Source: Lumnitzera littorea
Lineage: Eukaryota; Streptophyta; Magnoliopsida; Myrtales; Combretaceae
Assembly (NCBI GenBank): GCA_024138015.1
Contig: JAMXBB010000011.1
Span: 26,535,984-26,599,983 of the forward strand
Reading direction: 5' to 3'
Length of the DNA: 64,000 nt
This document shows positions 36,327 to 49,397 of this stretch, in pieces. The position numbers were made by a program, and so were the translations under genes. The notes under the pieces were generated by a model, which saw only the letters and a list, made by a program, of their open reading frames with translations, had not been told where the DNA came from and did no database searches. Position 1 is the stretch's first letter. Each line of letters starts with the position of its first letter.

Positions 36327-36410
36327 TAGAAAGATTTAAAGAAGAGAAATATTTATTATGGTTTGAAAAACCTCTTGTAACTCTTCTTTTCAATTATAAA
36401 CAATGGAATT
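36327..36410 (+). pseudogene. ycf1: Plastid ycf1 fragment (sense)
   Basis: Reads LERFKEEKYLLWFEKPLVTL, then LFNYKQWN, a conserved motif of the plastid Ycf1/Tic214 protein. The frame continues into unrelated residues and stops. Confidence 0.8.
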
Positions 36411-37165
36411 ATCTATCACGACCTATTCATAGATCCATGCTCACCTATATACAGTTAGATACAAAATTATCTATTTTTTAAAGAGGAATTAAAGTAGTAA
36501 ATCTTTTAGCCCCTTATTGCTGTAGCAGTGTGAGGTTGTAAGTCATCTAAACTACAAATTTATTAGTTGGTTGTATTTATTGAAAGTATTTAATACTTTT
36601 TTGTTTAAGAAAAAAGGCCTTAGCTTCTAACCTAGAAATGAATAAGAAGTAGGATAAGGGTTTTTCATTAAGGACGACCTGTAGTATCTCTTTAGATCTG
36701 AAAAAAGCAAAAGACGTACTAATGTAATTTGAATGAGGACTAACCACTGAGCCTACTCTAACTTCGCAAGGTGAGCCTACAAAAGAAAGAGAGAATGTTA
36801 AGAGTAGATTGGGACTCACACTTATAACTATTCTTCTAAAAAAAGGGAAGGAGAAGGATCTTCCTTGGTGAATCTCTCCTGTTCCTTTTTCACATCAGTG
36901 CTTAACCTTGAGATGTGTAGATCATCTAAGCAACACATTAGCATGACATACTTCTCTTATTTGAATTGAGATCTAAACCAAACCCTTCCTTAGTAAGATA
37001 GATGGGGTGATTCGTGACTATTAGTCGATCTATTTCTAACGTGCATGGATGTCTTACCTATTGATTTGACCTTTCATTTAAGACAATCGACAAATGAACT
37101 GGTTTAATAATTAATATTCCTGTTTTTATTAATTCGGTAAGAGATAAATCCTTTTGAATCATCAT

Positions 37166-37257
37166 AGAGCTTCAACAGCAGTTAAGTCTAAAGGGAAATT
37201 ATGAGCATTACATTCATGCATAACTTCCATATAAAGGTTAACACGGTTAATAATATT
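37166..37257 (-). pseudogene. psbA: Plastid psbA 3' end (antisense)
   Basis: The complement translates to NIINRVNLYMEVMHECNAHN, then FPLDLTAVEA. This is the C-terminus of the photosystem II D1 protein ([20 protein letters not shown]...) with a few substitutions. Confidence 0.85.
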
Positions 37258-38632
37258 CGTGAAACTCACAAAGAAAAAAGGAAGTGAGTAAGATAGAAAA
37301 AAAGAAGAAACTTGGACAAAAAGAGAAGTAACTTAGACAAAATGAAATGAAGTGACATAGAGAAATCCTTTTTGTCGATAACCTCAGTTTATAATTATTC
37401 CAAAAAAAATGAAACAAAAGATATAGTAAAGCTAGGATAGTTATTGTATGAGGTCTACCCAATGCTACATGCAAAGGCGAAACAAGTAGCTGGAAAATTA
37501 AAATTAGAATTGGCGTAATTTTTAGGAAATTTAAATTACTCCTAAATGATCAAATGAAGAGGTCATTTTTATATGAAATGCTTATGTAGGAAGATTAAGG
37601 GTTGATTACTTGAGTATTCAATTTTTCTTTGAGTCTTATTTAGGCAAATTATTTAAAAGAAAAAAAAGGTAAGGGCATATCAAAGAAGTGATTGATTGAG
37701 TAGTTAACATATGACTAAGGGATTCTCTGGTAATTTATTCGGCTCTAGAATGGTGAAAGGAAAGGAGAAGGTAGGGCTTTTTTGTTATGGGATTGGATTG
37801 ATTGGTGTAGTTTAAAAAGCAGTCTATTGAAAGACAAGGCTTTTAAGGGCAGTAACTCTCATAGAATATTTCATGTACCATGAATGACACACATTAATCA
37901 TTTATGATGATCTCTCCAAACAAGCACATACTTATTGTCAAATGTCTCTTCTATTATATAGTCATGATTCTATTTGGGTCTATTGACTTTTGATTGATTT
38001 CTAGCATAGGTAAATTCTATCATCTTTTTTGTTGAGCCTTAATCCTTAAGAAGTTAAAGTTATCTAACAGTAAAATAGTTAACCTTTTTTTTTTATTTAT
38101 GTCTTCTAAAATGGGAAAGAAGGCAAGGAAGTCAAGCCATTGGGGTGTAGGGTTGGGTAGGTAAGAGCCATGGAGCTTAAGTACGACAAGGCTCGCTATT
38201 GGCTCTTATTATCGTAGCTCTATTAATCCATCTTATTCATAATTTACTCTTTATTATTTGTTTTTGACCTCATTAGAATGCAAAGATTCTAGAAAAGATG
38301 TATTGCCAATCCATAGAGGTTAGCCTTGAAGCAAGCATTAGTCGTTCAGCCTCTATTCGAATGCAAAGTGTTGAGATATCCGTATATTCCCCTTTTTTTT
38401 TTGTTTTAATTCTAGGTACTGACATGTGAAGGGGTGAAGAAGATTAGAGATAGAATCAAAAGATCCATGACTAATCATTTCCCCTTCTTTTCTTTTCTTT
38501 TTTTTTTATAAAAATAGGAAATTAAATGAAGTACTCCCGATACAAAGTACATAAATGTGTCTATAACTTACTTACTAGGCCTTACTCCGGAATTCAGAGT
38601 AACTAGATGGGGAAGAAAAATTAAGGATCTCC

Positions 38633-41504
38633 TGTTACGTCCCGAAGTCGCAGAGTCATAACAGTCTCGCCATGTAAACCATTCTATGATAGTAACTGGC
38701 CTTACAGTGTCTACCATAGACATGATCTACACAAGGCGTCAACGACTCCTCGCTTTGAAGTAAACAGTCCGATTAACAGTTATACTACAATTATGATAAA
38801 TATTACAAATTTCTAATAAACATAAATAATTATAAATAAGTCCACAGAGCTTCCTAGGAAGTTTTACATAATCACCACAGTTTACTAATTTACATAATAG
38901 CTACCAGTCTTAATTTTTAACTACAAGGTCAGTCTAGTTACACATTATACTAAGTAACTTAATCTTCACGCCCCTGGCTTCCAAAGGACTAACCTCTAGG
39001 TAATTGTAGGGCAGCATAGTACTTGAAATGTTCAGAAATCAGAACCTGCAAAAAGATCTATAAGGGTATGAGCAACTACAGCTCAGTAAGTTGAATTGGA
39101 GACTCATGAATGCATAAAAGCACAAACAAAGTTATTGAACAATTATTTTCATGCAATGCATCAATCAAGTGTCATCGCACAATGTAGTCCGGTCCATTGT
39201 GAAATCAAAGAAATTTTACCCGCTCCAATCCGGGTTGAGGAGTTCCATGTTATGCAACAGCTCACAACCAAACCCAGGCTTGTGCAATGGAGACCTCGCT
39301 CCTCCCGCGACTACCTTCGAACCATTGACTTCACCCCTGCCGCGACCTCCTCTCCTGTCACTTAATTCGACTGAAGATGAAGAAAGGACCATTTTGCAAT
39401 CCTGTGCTATCCCTTTCGAAGGGGTCGATATTTGGTTGGAAAATCCTATGATCCCCTAACGGGTTGCAATGCATAACATTTTTTTATTATCAGGGTTGAC
39501 TAAGATTAAATTCCGTTTAGGGTGTTCAAACAATTTCATACTAATTCAATCAATCACAAAATCAGTCACAATATAAATTTCAGCATGAATTCAGATACAT
39601 CAAACATATGCGTAAATTACTTACATTCACAATCATATACAAGCCTAAGTCTCCAAATACTACAAAACTAGTACTCTATTACAATAAGCAATAACCCAAC
39701 TTACTTGAAATTGCTCGATCGCTCGATTCCTTAATTGCAAGCTGATGTGTCTCTAGGTATCCTATAATACAAATAGGTCTTTTTAGTACTTATAATTTAT
39801 GGTTTCATATTCTAAGTTATATTTTAACTCATTTTTTCGTATATATCCATTACGTCCTAATGATTCGTTGTACTCTATTTCGGTGTTCGAATCCTAAATA
39901 AGATTTTAAATTTTGATTCTTAAGCATTAAATATGCTCGAATCCTACTGTAAAATTAATTGCATTAAGCTCGAGTGTCCAAATATCCTATTGGGTCGTAA
40001 TTTGGTATTCTAAACTATTCGGTACATGCTAACCCTAATTGAGGTATCGAATTTATTCCCAATGTGTGAAAATCTTACATTTTGAGACATTTACTTAAAA
40101 TTAAATGTTATTTCAGATTTATTATTTTTCAGATTTCTATTATAATATTATCTAAATAACCCTATTTTTTTAGATTTATTAATTTACAATTTCACATATT
40201 ACTAATTTCTTATAATACTTACCTAATTTCCCTAATTAACCATACTTAATACTCCAAAGGCTAGGATTAGGGTTCCACTTTAGAGATTAACATCCTTAAA
40301 CATATAATTAATATCTAAATCAGTAATTAACATCTTAATCACCTAATTAACCCCAAATCACCCAATTTTTCCATCATTTTAGGGCTAAAAATTAACTTAA
40401 AAATTTTGAAAATTAATTTTAAAAAAATGGCTTCATAACACTGTTCTACATCATATGAGCATCCTATAGAAAAAATTTGAGCTCCAAACTACACTCCTAA
40501 GCCTATTTATTTTCCAATTTAATCATGCTCGGTTTTGAACAATTTGTTAAGGACCCTATATTTTCAGACATAATTAAACTAAATAAATATTTTTCCCTAA
40601 ATCTACATACAATAAAACCTTAGAATGACAAGTTTCATAATTTTCTGGGCAAAATTACTAATTTTACAAAATTATTTAAAATCGGGGTAAATAAAAGACT
40701 AACCGGTTCGAAGCTTTCTGGCCGTCCAAACCCGGTCCAAGGTTATCGTCCGGCCCAGACGGTGGTGGTGGTGGTGGTGGTTCGGTCCCAGGTGGTGGTG
40801 AGAGGTAGGTTTAGCTCACTTGCCTAATCTGCACAATTTTCCCCTTTTTTTTTATTTTCTAGATTTTCTCTCGATTTTTTCAGTGTTCCTATTTTTCCAA
40901 AATGCTAAACTGACCAAATGACTTCTGGAAATTTTTCCCCTATTTATAGACATTTGTTGTAATTAATATGCATTAATTTGACAAGACTTTGCCCATTTTC
41001 CTTGATTTTTTACTTTTAGGTTGTCTAATTTTTTTGGCTAATTTTTCTTTTGCAGATCTAGACCTGTTACGACCTGATTTAGATCATCTTATCCTCTTCT
41101 GATTTTTCCATAATTAATTTATAATTTTCTTTAATTATTGTAATTTCGCGTATTTTTATCTACACATAAATACATGTGGGGTACACGTAAACATTCCTAA
41201 TTATTATTTTGGTCATTCTAAAATTTTTAGTATACATATAATCTATTTCTAGTAATTTATTAGTTATTATATTACACTTTTCGCCTTTTTGGTAATTAGC
41301 AATTATTATGCTTAAAATTTGAAAATTTTATAGTCTCCTATTTTACTATTTATTTTCTTAAATTTAAGTTTATGGGGTTATTTTTACTAATATTTCTCTC
41401 AATAGTTTATAATTTAGGTTTGATCGGATCCTTTAACCGATCGCCCTAAACCTTGGGTTCTAAACTCAAACCTACGGTTACTTGACTTAGTTTTAGAACT
41501 TACA
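38633..41504 (-). mobile_element. 2.87-kb solo LTR with perfect target duplication
   Basis: The block starts TGTTACGTCCC and ends GAACTTACA. It is flanked on both sides by TCTCC (38628-38632 and 41505-41509), a perfect 5-bp target duplication. A TATA box (complement of TATTTATAG, 40941-40949) places transcription on the minus strand, about 550 bp into the LTR. No gag, pol, PBS or PPT was found inside, so it is best read as a very long solo LTR. A short non-autonomous element is the alternative. Short frames at 39096-39459 lie inside and are not recognised. Confidence 0.75.
40761..40782. repeat. GGT trinucleotide repeat
   Basis: Seven tandem GGT units, with a further GGTGGTGGTG block 10 bp on. 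They lie within the solo LTR, in its probable 5' transcribed leader (CCA-rich on the element strand). Confidence 0.85.
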
Positions 41505-42247
41505 TCTCCCCCCCTTCAAAATCAAACATAAAAGTTTCCTTTCATCTTGCTTAAGTAGTTACATCAAGCAAAAAAGGAGTTTTGGCTTTCAAATTCTTGA
41601 AAAAGCCCAAATAGGAAATTCATTTTCCATCCCCATATTGTTAAAAAACAAAAATCATTTTTTTGTCCTTTCTTTTTCAACATCTCTTTTTGATTGAAGA
41701 TCATTCTCTTAGCGAATGAAGTGGGTCAATAAAAGACTATAGAGACGACTACTATCTATTTGAATATTAGAGCGAGACTCCAAGTGTATTTAAAGAAAAA
41801 AAGAATATGCCTTCTATTTTTTATTCTAATGAAATCATTGGCATCACTTACTAATTTAAATGCAACTTAGCCCTATGCTTAACACAAGCCCTTTAGGATT
41901 TGACTCTGCATCTACCAGAGAAAACAAAAATTAATTTACTGTCAAGAAATAAGTAAGACTATTTGGAGTTGCTTGAATGAGTGAATTTTGAAGATTGATT
42001 TCACTTCCTGAATTTTGTAGTAGGACGACAAGACTAGATAAGGTGATTCCCTCAATAAAGCAATTCCTATTATATTGTTGTGCTTGCTAACTCTTTCAGG
42101 TGTTATCTATGAAGACAAAAACTTGCAGGAAGAAGATGTTTCAAGACATTTACACTTCATGACTAAATCTACTTAAGTTAATATTTGTGGCAAGTGGTAA
42201 CTACAATATTAAGAGAGAAAGAAAGAGAGATGAAGAAAGATAAGATG
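41505..42247. other. No recognised gene
   Basis: Probable continuation of the pre-insertion flank of the solo LTR. No coding or RNA gene was recognised. Confidence 0.4.
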
Positions 42248-42249
42248 TA

Positions 42250-43547
42250 CAATTAAACCTTCATAAATTAATACACGATAAATTAATAACCACTATAAAT
42301 ATAACATTTTTTTCTATTACCAACCTAAGCCGCTTTATAAAATCAGTAATTTCGATAGATTCATAAGATAATAATTTTTAAGAAGATCTTTTTATAAATC
42401 TATGGTTACGTCAATAACATAAATTAATAATTCTCTAAAATTATAAAAAAATATTGTTAGTCATAAACCTTTTTTGTGGTAAGGCTATTGTAGTTAGTTG
42501 ACTATGTACAATGGGTGTGTTAGTCTACTTAAGAGATATCTTGAGTTTATAGTACATGAAGAGATATTGTTAAAAAGAAGCGTAGGAGGAAGAATGAATA
42601 AACTTCGTGTGTATGATAGTGGATCAAACTCGTGTTCTTAACTGTTCTTGAATTGTTCTTGATTAACTTCTTATTTGATCTTTTGAGGAGTGATTTCAAC
42701 AAGCTTTAGTATTTGTCTCAAGATTGCTAATATTTTCATGTTTATAGAATTTGTAAGTTGCTATTATCTGTCTGATGCCTTCAAGAGGGATGGTTGAGAT
42801 TGAACTTTATAATTGAAGCTTATACTTTCCTTTAGCCTTCATAGGCTTAGAGCCTATGATAATTAAAAAAAGTCTATTTTTTTTTAAATAAGCTTAAAGC
42901 GCACTTAAGTCTCTTTAAGGTTTAATAAAGCTAAACGAAGCCTAAATGAGCTCGGAAAGATTATTTTCGAGTCTATTTTTCATGTATAAGATAATTGAGA
43001 ACAAAAAATCCAGTTTAGTGATCCTTGATTTGACCCTATCAAGTCAGATTTTCCTAAAACATCCTTAATCGGGCCGATTTCCTATACTTTGTATCAATCT
43101 ATGGTGTTAAATTAGATTAAAAGTCTAATAACCGAAATAACCTTCTATGCCTTTGAATGTTGTTTATATAGTAGTTCTCTTCATCATTACATGTTGAATG
43201 TATTTGGTTTTAGTACAATGAACTCATAGATGAAAGTAACTTGTATTGAACTTTATTTGAATAGTTAATACGATGAATATTGTTTAAGTATTAAAAACAA
43301 TGAATACCATTTTATGTACTTATTTTTTATAAATATATATATATATATACAATCAATTTTATTTTTAAGTTAATTCATGATATATACTAGTGATATACAA
43401 TAGTTTTTTTCTATAATTAAATTTATATTCACTAAATTAAAAAGTACTCTTTGAATTAATAAATTAGTCACTTATAAATTAATTAATACATCTCTAAATT
43501 AATAAAATTTCATGATTCAATACTATTAATTTATAGAAGTTTTATTG
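42250..43547. mobile_element. TA-flanked inverted-repeat element, Emigrant/pogo-like
   Basis: The left end CAATTAAACCTTCATAAATT matches the complement of the right end, CAATAAAACTTCTATAAATT, with about 20 of 24 positions shared. TA dinucleotides flank both ends (42248-42249 and 43548-43549). TA target sites and an AAACCTCTATAAATTAATA-type end are features of the plant Emigrant MITE and its pogo-like (Tc1/mariner) source Lemi1. At 1.3 kb it is longer than a typical MITE. The middle (about 42470-43080) is not AT-only, but I recognise no transposase. Confidence 0.6.
43334..43349. repeat. TA microsatellite
   Basis: Short uninterrupted TA run inside the Emigrant-like element. Confidence 0.8.
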
Positions 43548-44647
43548 TATTATGAATTTAAAAAAATAAAAAATAAAATACTAAATTTAGTGTAAATAAA
43601 TGTAATCATTATAATTAATAATAATAATAGTCATATGTATAGAAGATGTTATATATAGAAGTGGTGGTTTTAAGTGTAAATTGTAAATGACATTTATAGC
43701 CCCGATGAAATAAAGCGTGTATTGCAAAGAATAAATGATAAATCATATAAAATATTATTATATTAGAAGGACAATTTAGACAATAAGAAAAAGAAACCAA
43801 TCTCTTTTCTTGCGCTTAAATAATATATATATATAAATAGAGAGAAAAAGAAAATAGATATAGATATAGATGTCCACTTAGAGATAGAATGAATGGACCA
43901 TTGAATAACTATTTATATGAAATAGTTATTTGGTATTTAAAATACAACGCAATGATTCCTTCTTTTAATAAGGGAGGAATATATATAATAACTGTTCCCT
44001 AAATGAGTATGCAGTAAGACTGGTCTTTTCGGCCTCTCTGTCATACCAAAGAAAACGGATCTGGCTTGATACTTGATGAGAATAAATCTTCTTTCGGCCA
44101 TCTATATTCTTTCCTGAAGATATCGTTTTCCTAAAACAAGAGGCACGCTTGTTTCTTCAATGGAGCGTTGAATTTGCAATTCATGGACTTTGGTCGAACA
44201 GGTTTGCATTGCTGGGCTTCCTTGGACGTGTCGAGCGTTGCCTTAGAAAATAGAATAGTGGCCGTGGACATTCTCAATTCACTCGCTTTGGAAAAAGACG
44301 CTACTTGGCGAATGGCAATAAATCTGTTGGATCTTCAGAGTGTAGGACCAAACCAAGTGAAATTTATTTCCTTTTTGCTGGCCTAATGGTGGGTGGAGGT
44401 GGTCACCGGGCCAAACTAACTCGAAAGTGGCCCTTCACGTTGGTTCATGGGTGGTGAGTTTATTTATTTGCTTTTTCCTCATTTTTCTTAATTAATATAA
44501 ATAAGTTGCAGCTTATTCATTCTTTTTTTTCTCCAAAAATCTAAAATTTTATATTGTTGTTCATGATTCGAAAATTTCATTTTCGGTTTAATTCTTTTTA
44601 ATCTCAAAATAATTTATTTGAATCGTATGAACGAAAATGCATGATGT

Positions 44648-44743
44648 TATATTATATAAATAAATATATTATATAGTATATATATAATATATTCATTATT
44701 ATATATTATATATTTGTTTGTATTATATAAATATATTATATAT
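44648..44743. repeat. AT-only palindromic cluster
   Basis: Repeated TATATTATATA-type units in both orientations. It is able to fold into hairpins. Confidence 0.6.
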
Positions 44744-46314
44744 TTTTTAATTTTTGAGATTTATCCAATCTCAAACTGTCAAGTTAAACTATCAATTCAA
44801 ACAAGGGTTTGGTAGCTCACTAACCCGACGAATTGCCATGGTCAAATTGCTTGAGTGCTTAAAGTCGACGGTTCAACATGGACCGGTTTGAAATTCCTTG
44901 CACAGGTCTAATGGCGGGCAATTGCTGCCTCTTGTCTTGTGTGGGAGGCTTTTGGATTCATTGCTTGGATAGTGGCAATTATGGGCTTGCGTTTCTCAAA
45001 TATTTAACCTGGACGTGGCTTTAAATTTCTTAAGCTCAAAACAATTGCTAAAACGTGTGACCGTCACCTCCTTTTACTTTACCAACTACTTTTTTCTTTT
45101 TCTTTTTTTTTTAGCAACTACTATAACGTTATGAGTTGTGAAGAAGAGAGAATTGAATCGGATTAATTCTATTAAAATATAAAAGTCTTAACAATCATCT
45201 TTACTTCTTCAATTATGAGGTTTTGGTCTCCTTTTCATAAAATTTTTACACTTGAATTGATTTCTATACCCATATTGGAATACTAAAAAATTATGTACGT
45301 AAATGTAATATTAGATCGAGCTAAAAATATGTAATTTCCTCGCTTTCCAATTGTAACCAGTTCTGGCACAATACCCGTGTAAAATCTCTACGACCTGTGT
45401 CTTCCGCTTAGTTAAAATTTATGATGTTTGTTTGATGGTGGGCAGTTTGATGGGCCAAGTAACGTTCTTTAAGTAATATGAATTAGATGATTATTGAAGT
45501 CTCTTTACTCATGCTTTCTTTTGTAAGTTTTGACCGATCTTAGGTGAAAAATTAAGTAGTTCCATGTCAAGTGTAACGTAAAACTAGTTTTTTTTTTTTT
45601 CTTCTATTTTAATCGTTAATTATAGATAGTTTTTATTTGGGGTTATTAATATTACAAGATTTTTTTATTTGAATTATTTCATTAACTATATCGAATAATC
45701 CATTACATTATAACACATGTCAAATCTTAATTGATTCATTCTGATTAACATATATAATCAAATTAAACAACCAAAATCATAAAATGGGGAAGAAACAAGA
45801 ATATTTAGAAAAAACATACAAAACCAATGGTCTTTTCCAAGAGTTTGAACTTCAATTCCTGTCTATTCTTATTCTATACTATTTTGTTGCTGCTATTTTT
45901 TTATTGCATCTTTAGAGTGTCTCTTTCTTTGTTCCTTTTTGGTGAAAATGCTTTAAAAATTATTCTTTCCCTTTATACGATGGAACGATTTTGGAGAGAA
46001 ATTAATACTGAAGCGGGAATTAAACGGAATCCTCCAAGCTGTTATTATCTTGGTGGTAGCTTTAAAGTTTTGATATTTTCCACCATCAAAGAGCTCTTCA
46101 GTTGACAAAGAAGCTATCCCCAAGCCTCTAGAGAAATCACTAAGCAAAATCCTCGTCTCATTGTTCAAATGAATTGAAAAAGAAGAGTTTGAAGACTCAT
46201 TGAGCTCTATATGAAACCAAGACATCCTTAAACGATTAGTTGTTGCATTGAACTTTTTTGTGCTTATCGTTTTTGATTTTGTATGGTATACTATTTATAT
46301 ATTTTTAATCCAAA

Positions 46315-46318
<4 letters not shown>

Positions 46319-46348
<30 letters not shown>
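46319..46348. repeat. TA microsatellite
   Basis: About fifteen uninterrupted TA units. Confidence 0.9.
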
Positions 46349-46350
<2 letters not shown>

Positions 46351-49154
46351 TATATTGCCAACTATTACACCTTAAGAGATGGGAGATTCAAATATTTATG
46401 TATACTAATGAGAGATTAGTAGTAATACTATGAAGTTATAACAATCTTAATAAATATATTTAATAATATATATAATTGTTAAAAGTAAATCACGAGATAA
46501 AATGTTATAAAATGTTGTGGAATCAAATTAGAAAAAAAAAAATGTTAAAAATTTAAATAAAGCACCAATCAAGCATTGATAACCAATTTGCACTTTACCT
46601 ATAATGAATGACATATGATCATTACTTTACATCCCTCGTTTTTCTATTAATCCTGTTTTCTTTTAGGTTTTGGATTAAGTTAAAAATAAGTTCTAAGCTT
46701 AGAGCTTACAAATTATAGGCATAACTTTGATCCATGGGAGTACAAGCTTGATTATGGATTTGAGGTGATACTACCGGTGGAAGACCATAAAAGATGTTTT
46801 GTTGAGGATGATTGTGGCGGGGGCAAGATGGACTTGCGGAAATAATTTATATTGAGTGATTTCGTAGAGAATCTACATGATTGTTATATTTGTTTATCTT
46901 GATGAAAATTTTGTTATCGAGCTTTTGCTCTAAGATGGTCTTGAAGTTTAAAGACTACTTATAGCTTCCTGTTGACTGACTTACTCGTTCAGTGAGTATC
47001 GTAAGAGAACTGTATGGCAAGTTGCCACGTTGGTTTAATGGCAAGGCATATATAATTTTAGTTAAAAAACTGAAACTAATCATAGGAGACAAGGGGAAAG
47101 AAAAAGGAGATGAGAAAACTTGTTAAGGCGAAGTTTCTAGCTTCTAGCTAGCTACCGGTTTGTTCACGAGTGGAAAAACCCACAAAACGTGACCGCAACC
47201 GCAATTCAGTAAATTTAATTGAAAATTAACAGCCAGGATGGCTTGTAGGATTATGTTCTTATTTCTTCCTTAAGGATTTTTTTTTTTCTTTTTATGATAA
47301 CGGCAGAGAGAGAGAATTCGAATCAATCCATTCCACTGAAAATAAAAAAAATAAAAAAAAAAGCTTGCAAATATCTGGATCAATTTTGCTGGGAACATAT
47401 ACTTATTTTAGAGCGGAAAAGGATTGGTTGGTATTAATATAACACATATTTGGCTGAGGAGTGGGTAAATAATAACAGTATTTATATACATAGTAGATAG
47501 TTTTTAAAAAATATTACTTGGATGCCAATAATTATAAAATTAAGTTTAAATGTTTTATTCTCATTCTTAATAAAATTTTAATGTATAAAAATAGATAAAC
47601 ATAGAAACTTTCATCATTATCTTTTCAAAATTCAAATTATTGTTTTTGAGTTTTGGTCGATAGAGATTCGAAGTGAAATACGATCCTACAAAATAAGAAT
47701 AGGTGAGGAGCATAATAATGTTATCTAGTATGACCACTTAAATACTTAAGTCAGTGAAATGGGTATATAGATAGCAAGAATACAAGGTGGCAATATATAG
47801 CTTGAGTGTGAAAAGTATTAAGTGGTTTATTATTGGGTGATAGTATTATATTTATAGAGGAGTAGAGCTAATAATTGAAAAGCCATTAGTAGGTAGAAAT
47901 CACGTTCGTAAGTAATGGATAGTAGAGTTACAAGGTTCGACATGGTCCGTAAATGTAAGAGATGATTGTTGATTAGCCGCTTAGCCTTATCTATAATCCC
48001 TTAGTTGTGGGTAATTGTTATTGTTGGGCAGACTATATGATAGGCCTAGGTTGAGGTTGGCTACGAAGATAGAGAGGTTGAGTTTGGAGAAGTACGACCT
48101 AAGCCATAAGTCCAACTAGATCGATACAGTTTTGGTTCAAAATGCTCTATCAACACATATTATGAAGAAATTAATTGCACATCTATTAGATGTATAAATA
48201 GAGAACACATTAAAATATGCTTTAACAAATTTTATTTAAATTCTTAATATATACTTAAATATATCATTTAAGTGGTATGGAAATAAATATGGAGTATTAC
48301 CTTAATTACATGGAAGATATAGAAATACATATAGATATAGAACGGACATATATAAATAGATATAGAAGATACTTTTTGAAGCTTATTATTATAGAAAGTA
48401 AATAATGAGGAGGAAATATAAAAACTAAATATTTACAGACTTGGAGTCAAATAAAACTTATTAGCTTAATATAATAGATTAGAATATATATATATTTTAC
48501 AAAATTAAACACTTAATGTATCCTTATAAAGTTAAGCATATTTAACTTTTAATTTATCTAGGCCTATAGAAAATCAAATAAAATTTATTTTTCCAATAAA
48601 TAAAATATATTTCTTAAAATTTCTCGCTTAAAATTATATGAACCTTACTTCTGAACTTTTATTTTGCAAACACCATTTTCATTAAATTATAATATAAATA
48701 CAAAAAGATATATTATTTAAATATAAGATATAAAGTCGAAATAGATAATTATAAATCATATATTTCTTTACATATTAGATTTTAAATAGGTACTACATCT
48801 AGAAAAAAAGAATCCATATTTTTGCATTGGTATTAAGTGCGTAAATCTCATATAAAATGTGAAAACCTATTACCTACGTCTTGAAACTTTTAACAAATGT
48901 GTCAAAGCCATCTTAATAACAACTTTTTTTTAAAAAAAAAAAAAAAACATCTCCTCTCTTTATTTTTAGGGGGAAAAAAACAAGAGAAAACCAAAGGCAA
49001 TACGGAAACCGAAATTGGAGCACAGTACAATCAGATCCATTCGCAGCAAAGGGCCAAAGAAGACTAAAAATAAAAAATCACACAAAATATTATCAGGGAG
49101 AGCCACGGAGGGACGAAGGAACGTGAAGCTGTGTGATAGATAGATTAGACAAAG

Positions 49155-49397
49155 CTCTCTCTCTCTCTCTCTCCTTCTCTCCCTCTGTCTGATCACTTCA
49201 CACACACAGAGACGCTCTGTCCTTTCTCTCTCCTCGTTGCGAGTTTCGTCTTCGTATCATTAATTACACATTTCACATTCACTTGTACGGTTATTTGTAT
49301 ATATAATTTTATTGTTGCAGAGGTTCCTCTGATTGATTGATTAATAGATAGTTGGATAGAGAAAGGGAGGAGAGGGAATTTCAATCGGGCGGTGGAG
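49155..49397 (+). promoter_or_regulatory. CT-repeat and 5' leader of VHA-a
   Basis: A CT microsatellite (49155-49174) and a pyrimidine-rich tract lie about 225-240 bp before the start codon, as is common near plant transcription starts. No ATG occurs between about 49200 and 49397, so the first AUG of the leader is the inferred start. I cannot fix the transcription start site or exclude an intron in the leader (a TTGCAG occurs at 49315-49320). Confidence 0.5.

Larger units (their letters stand above)
21428..38400. other. Nuclear organelle-DNA mosaic (plastid plus mitochondrial), split by two LTR elements
   Basis: At least ten short pieces of organelle genes occur in mixed order and orientation: plastid rrn23 (twice), ycf2, clpP, rpl22, rrn16, ycf1 and psbA, plus a mitochondrial rrn18 end. 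In plastid genomes these are far apart, so the block is rearranged. Elements C (23626-29869) and D (30199-35718) interrupt it and organelle pieces continue on both sides. The pieces carry many transitions typical of old methylated inserts. Stretches between the named pieces may be further organelle or intergenic sequence that I could not place. The outer limits are uncertain. Confidence 0.75.
43550..49154. other. Intergenic region upstream of VHA-a; no recognised gene
   Basis: Mostly AT-rich. A less AT-rich stretch at about 44000-44400 contains a 72-codon plus-strand frame (44168-44386, MNLQFMDFGRTG...) that I do not recognise. Opposed frames at 45827-46105 (plus) and 45953-46225 (minus) overlap each other, and neither is identifiable. 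The last ~1 kb should contain the VHA-a promoter, but I see no decisive element. Confidence 0.4.

Noticed and set aside
45827..46225. Overlapping opposed frames of 92 and 90 codons
   Set aside because: No recognisable domain, no splice-linked exons, and both cannot be genes. Recorded as unassigned.
49392..49397. GTG two codons upstream of the VHA-a ATG as an alternative start
   Set aside because: Nuclear plant genes start at ATG. The ATG at 49398 is the first AUG in the leader and gives the family N-terminus.
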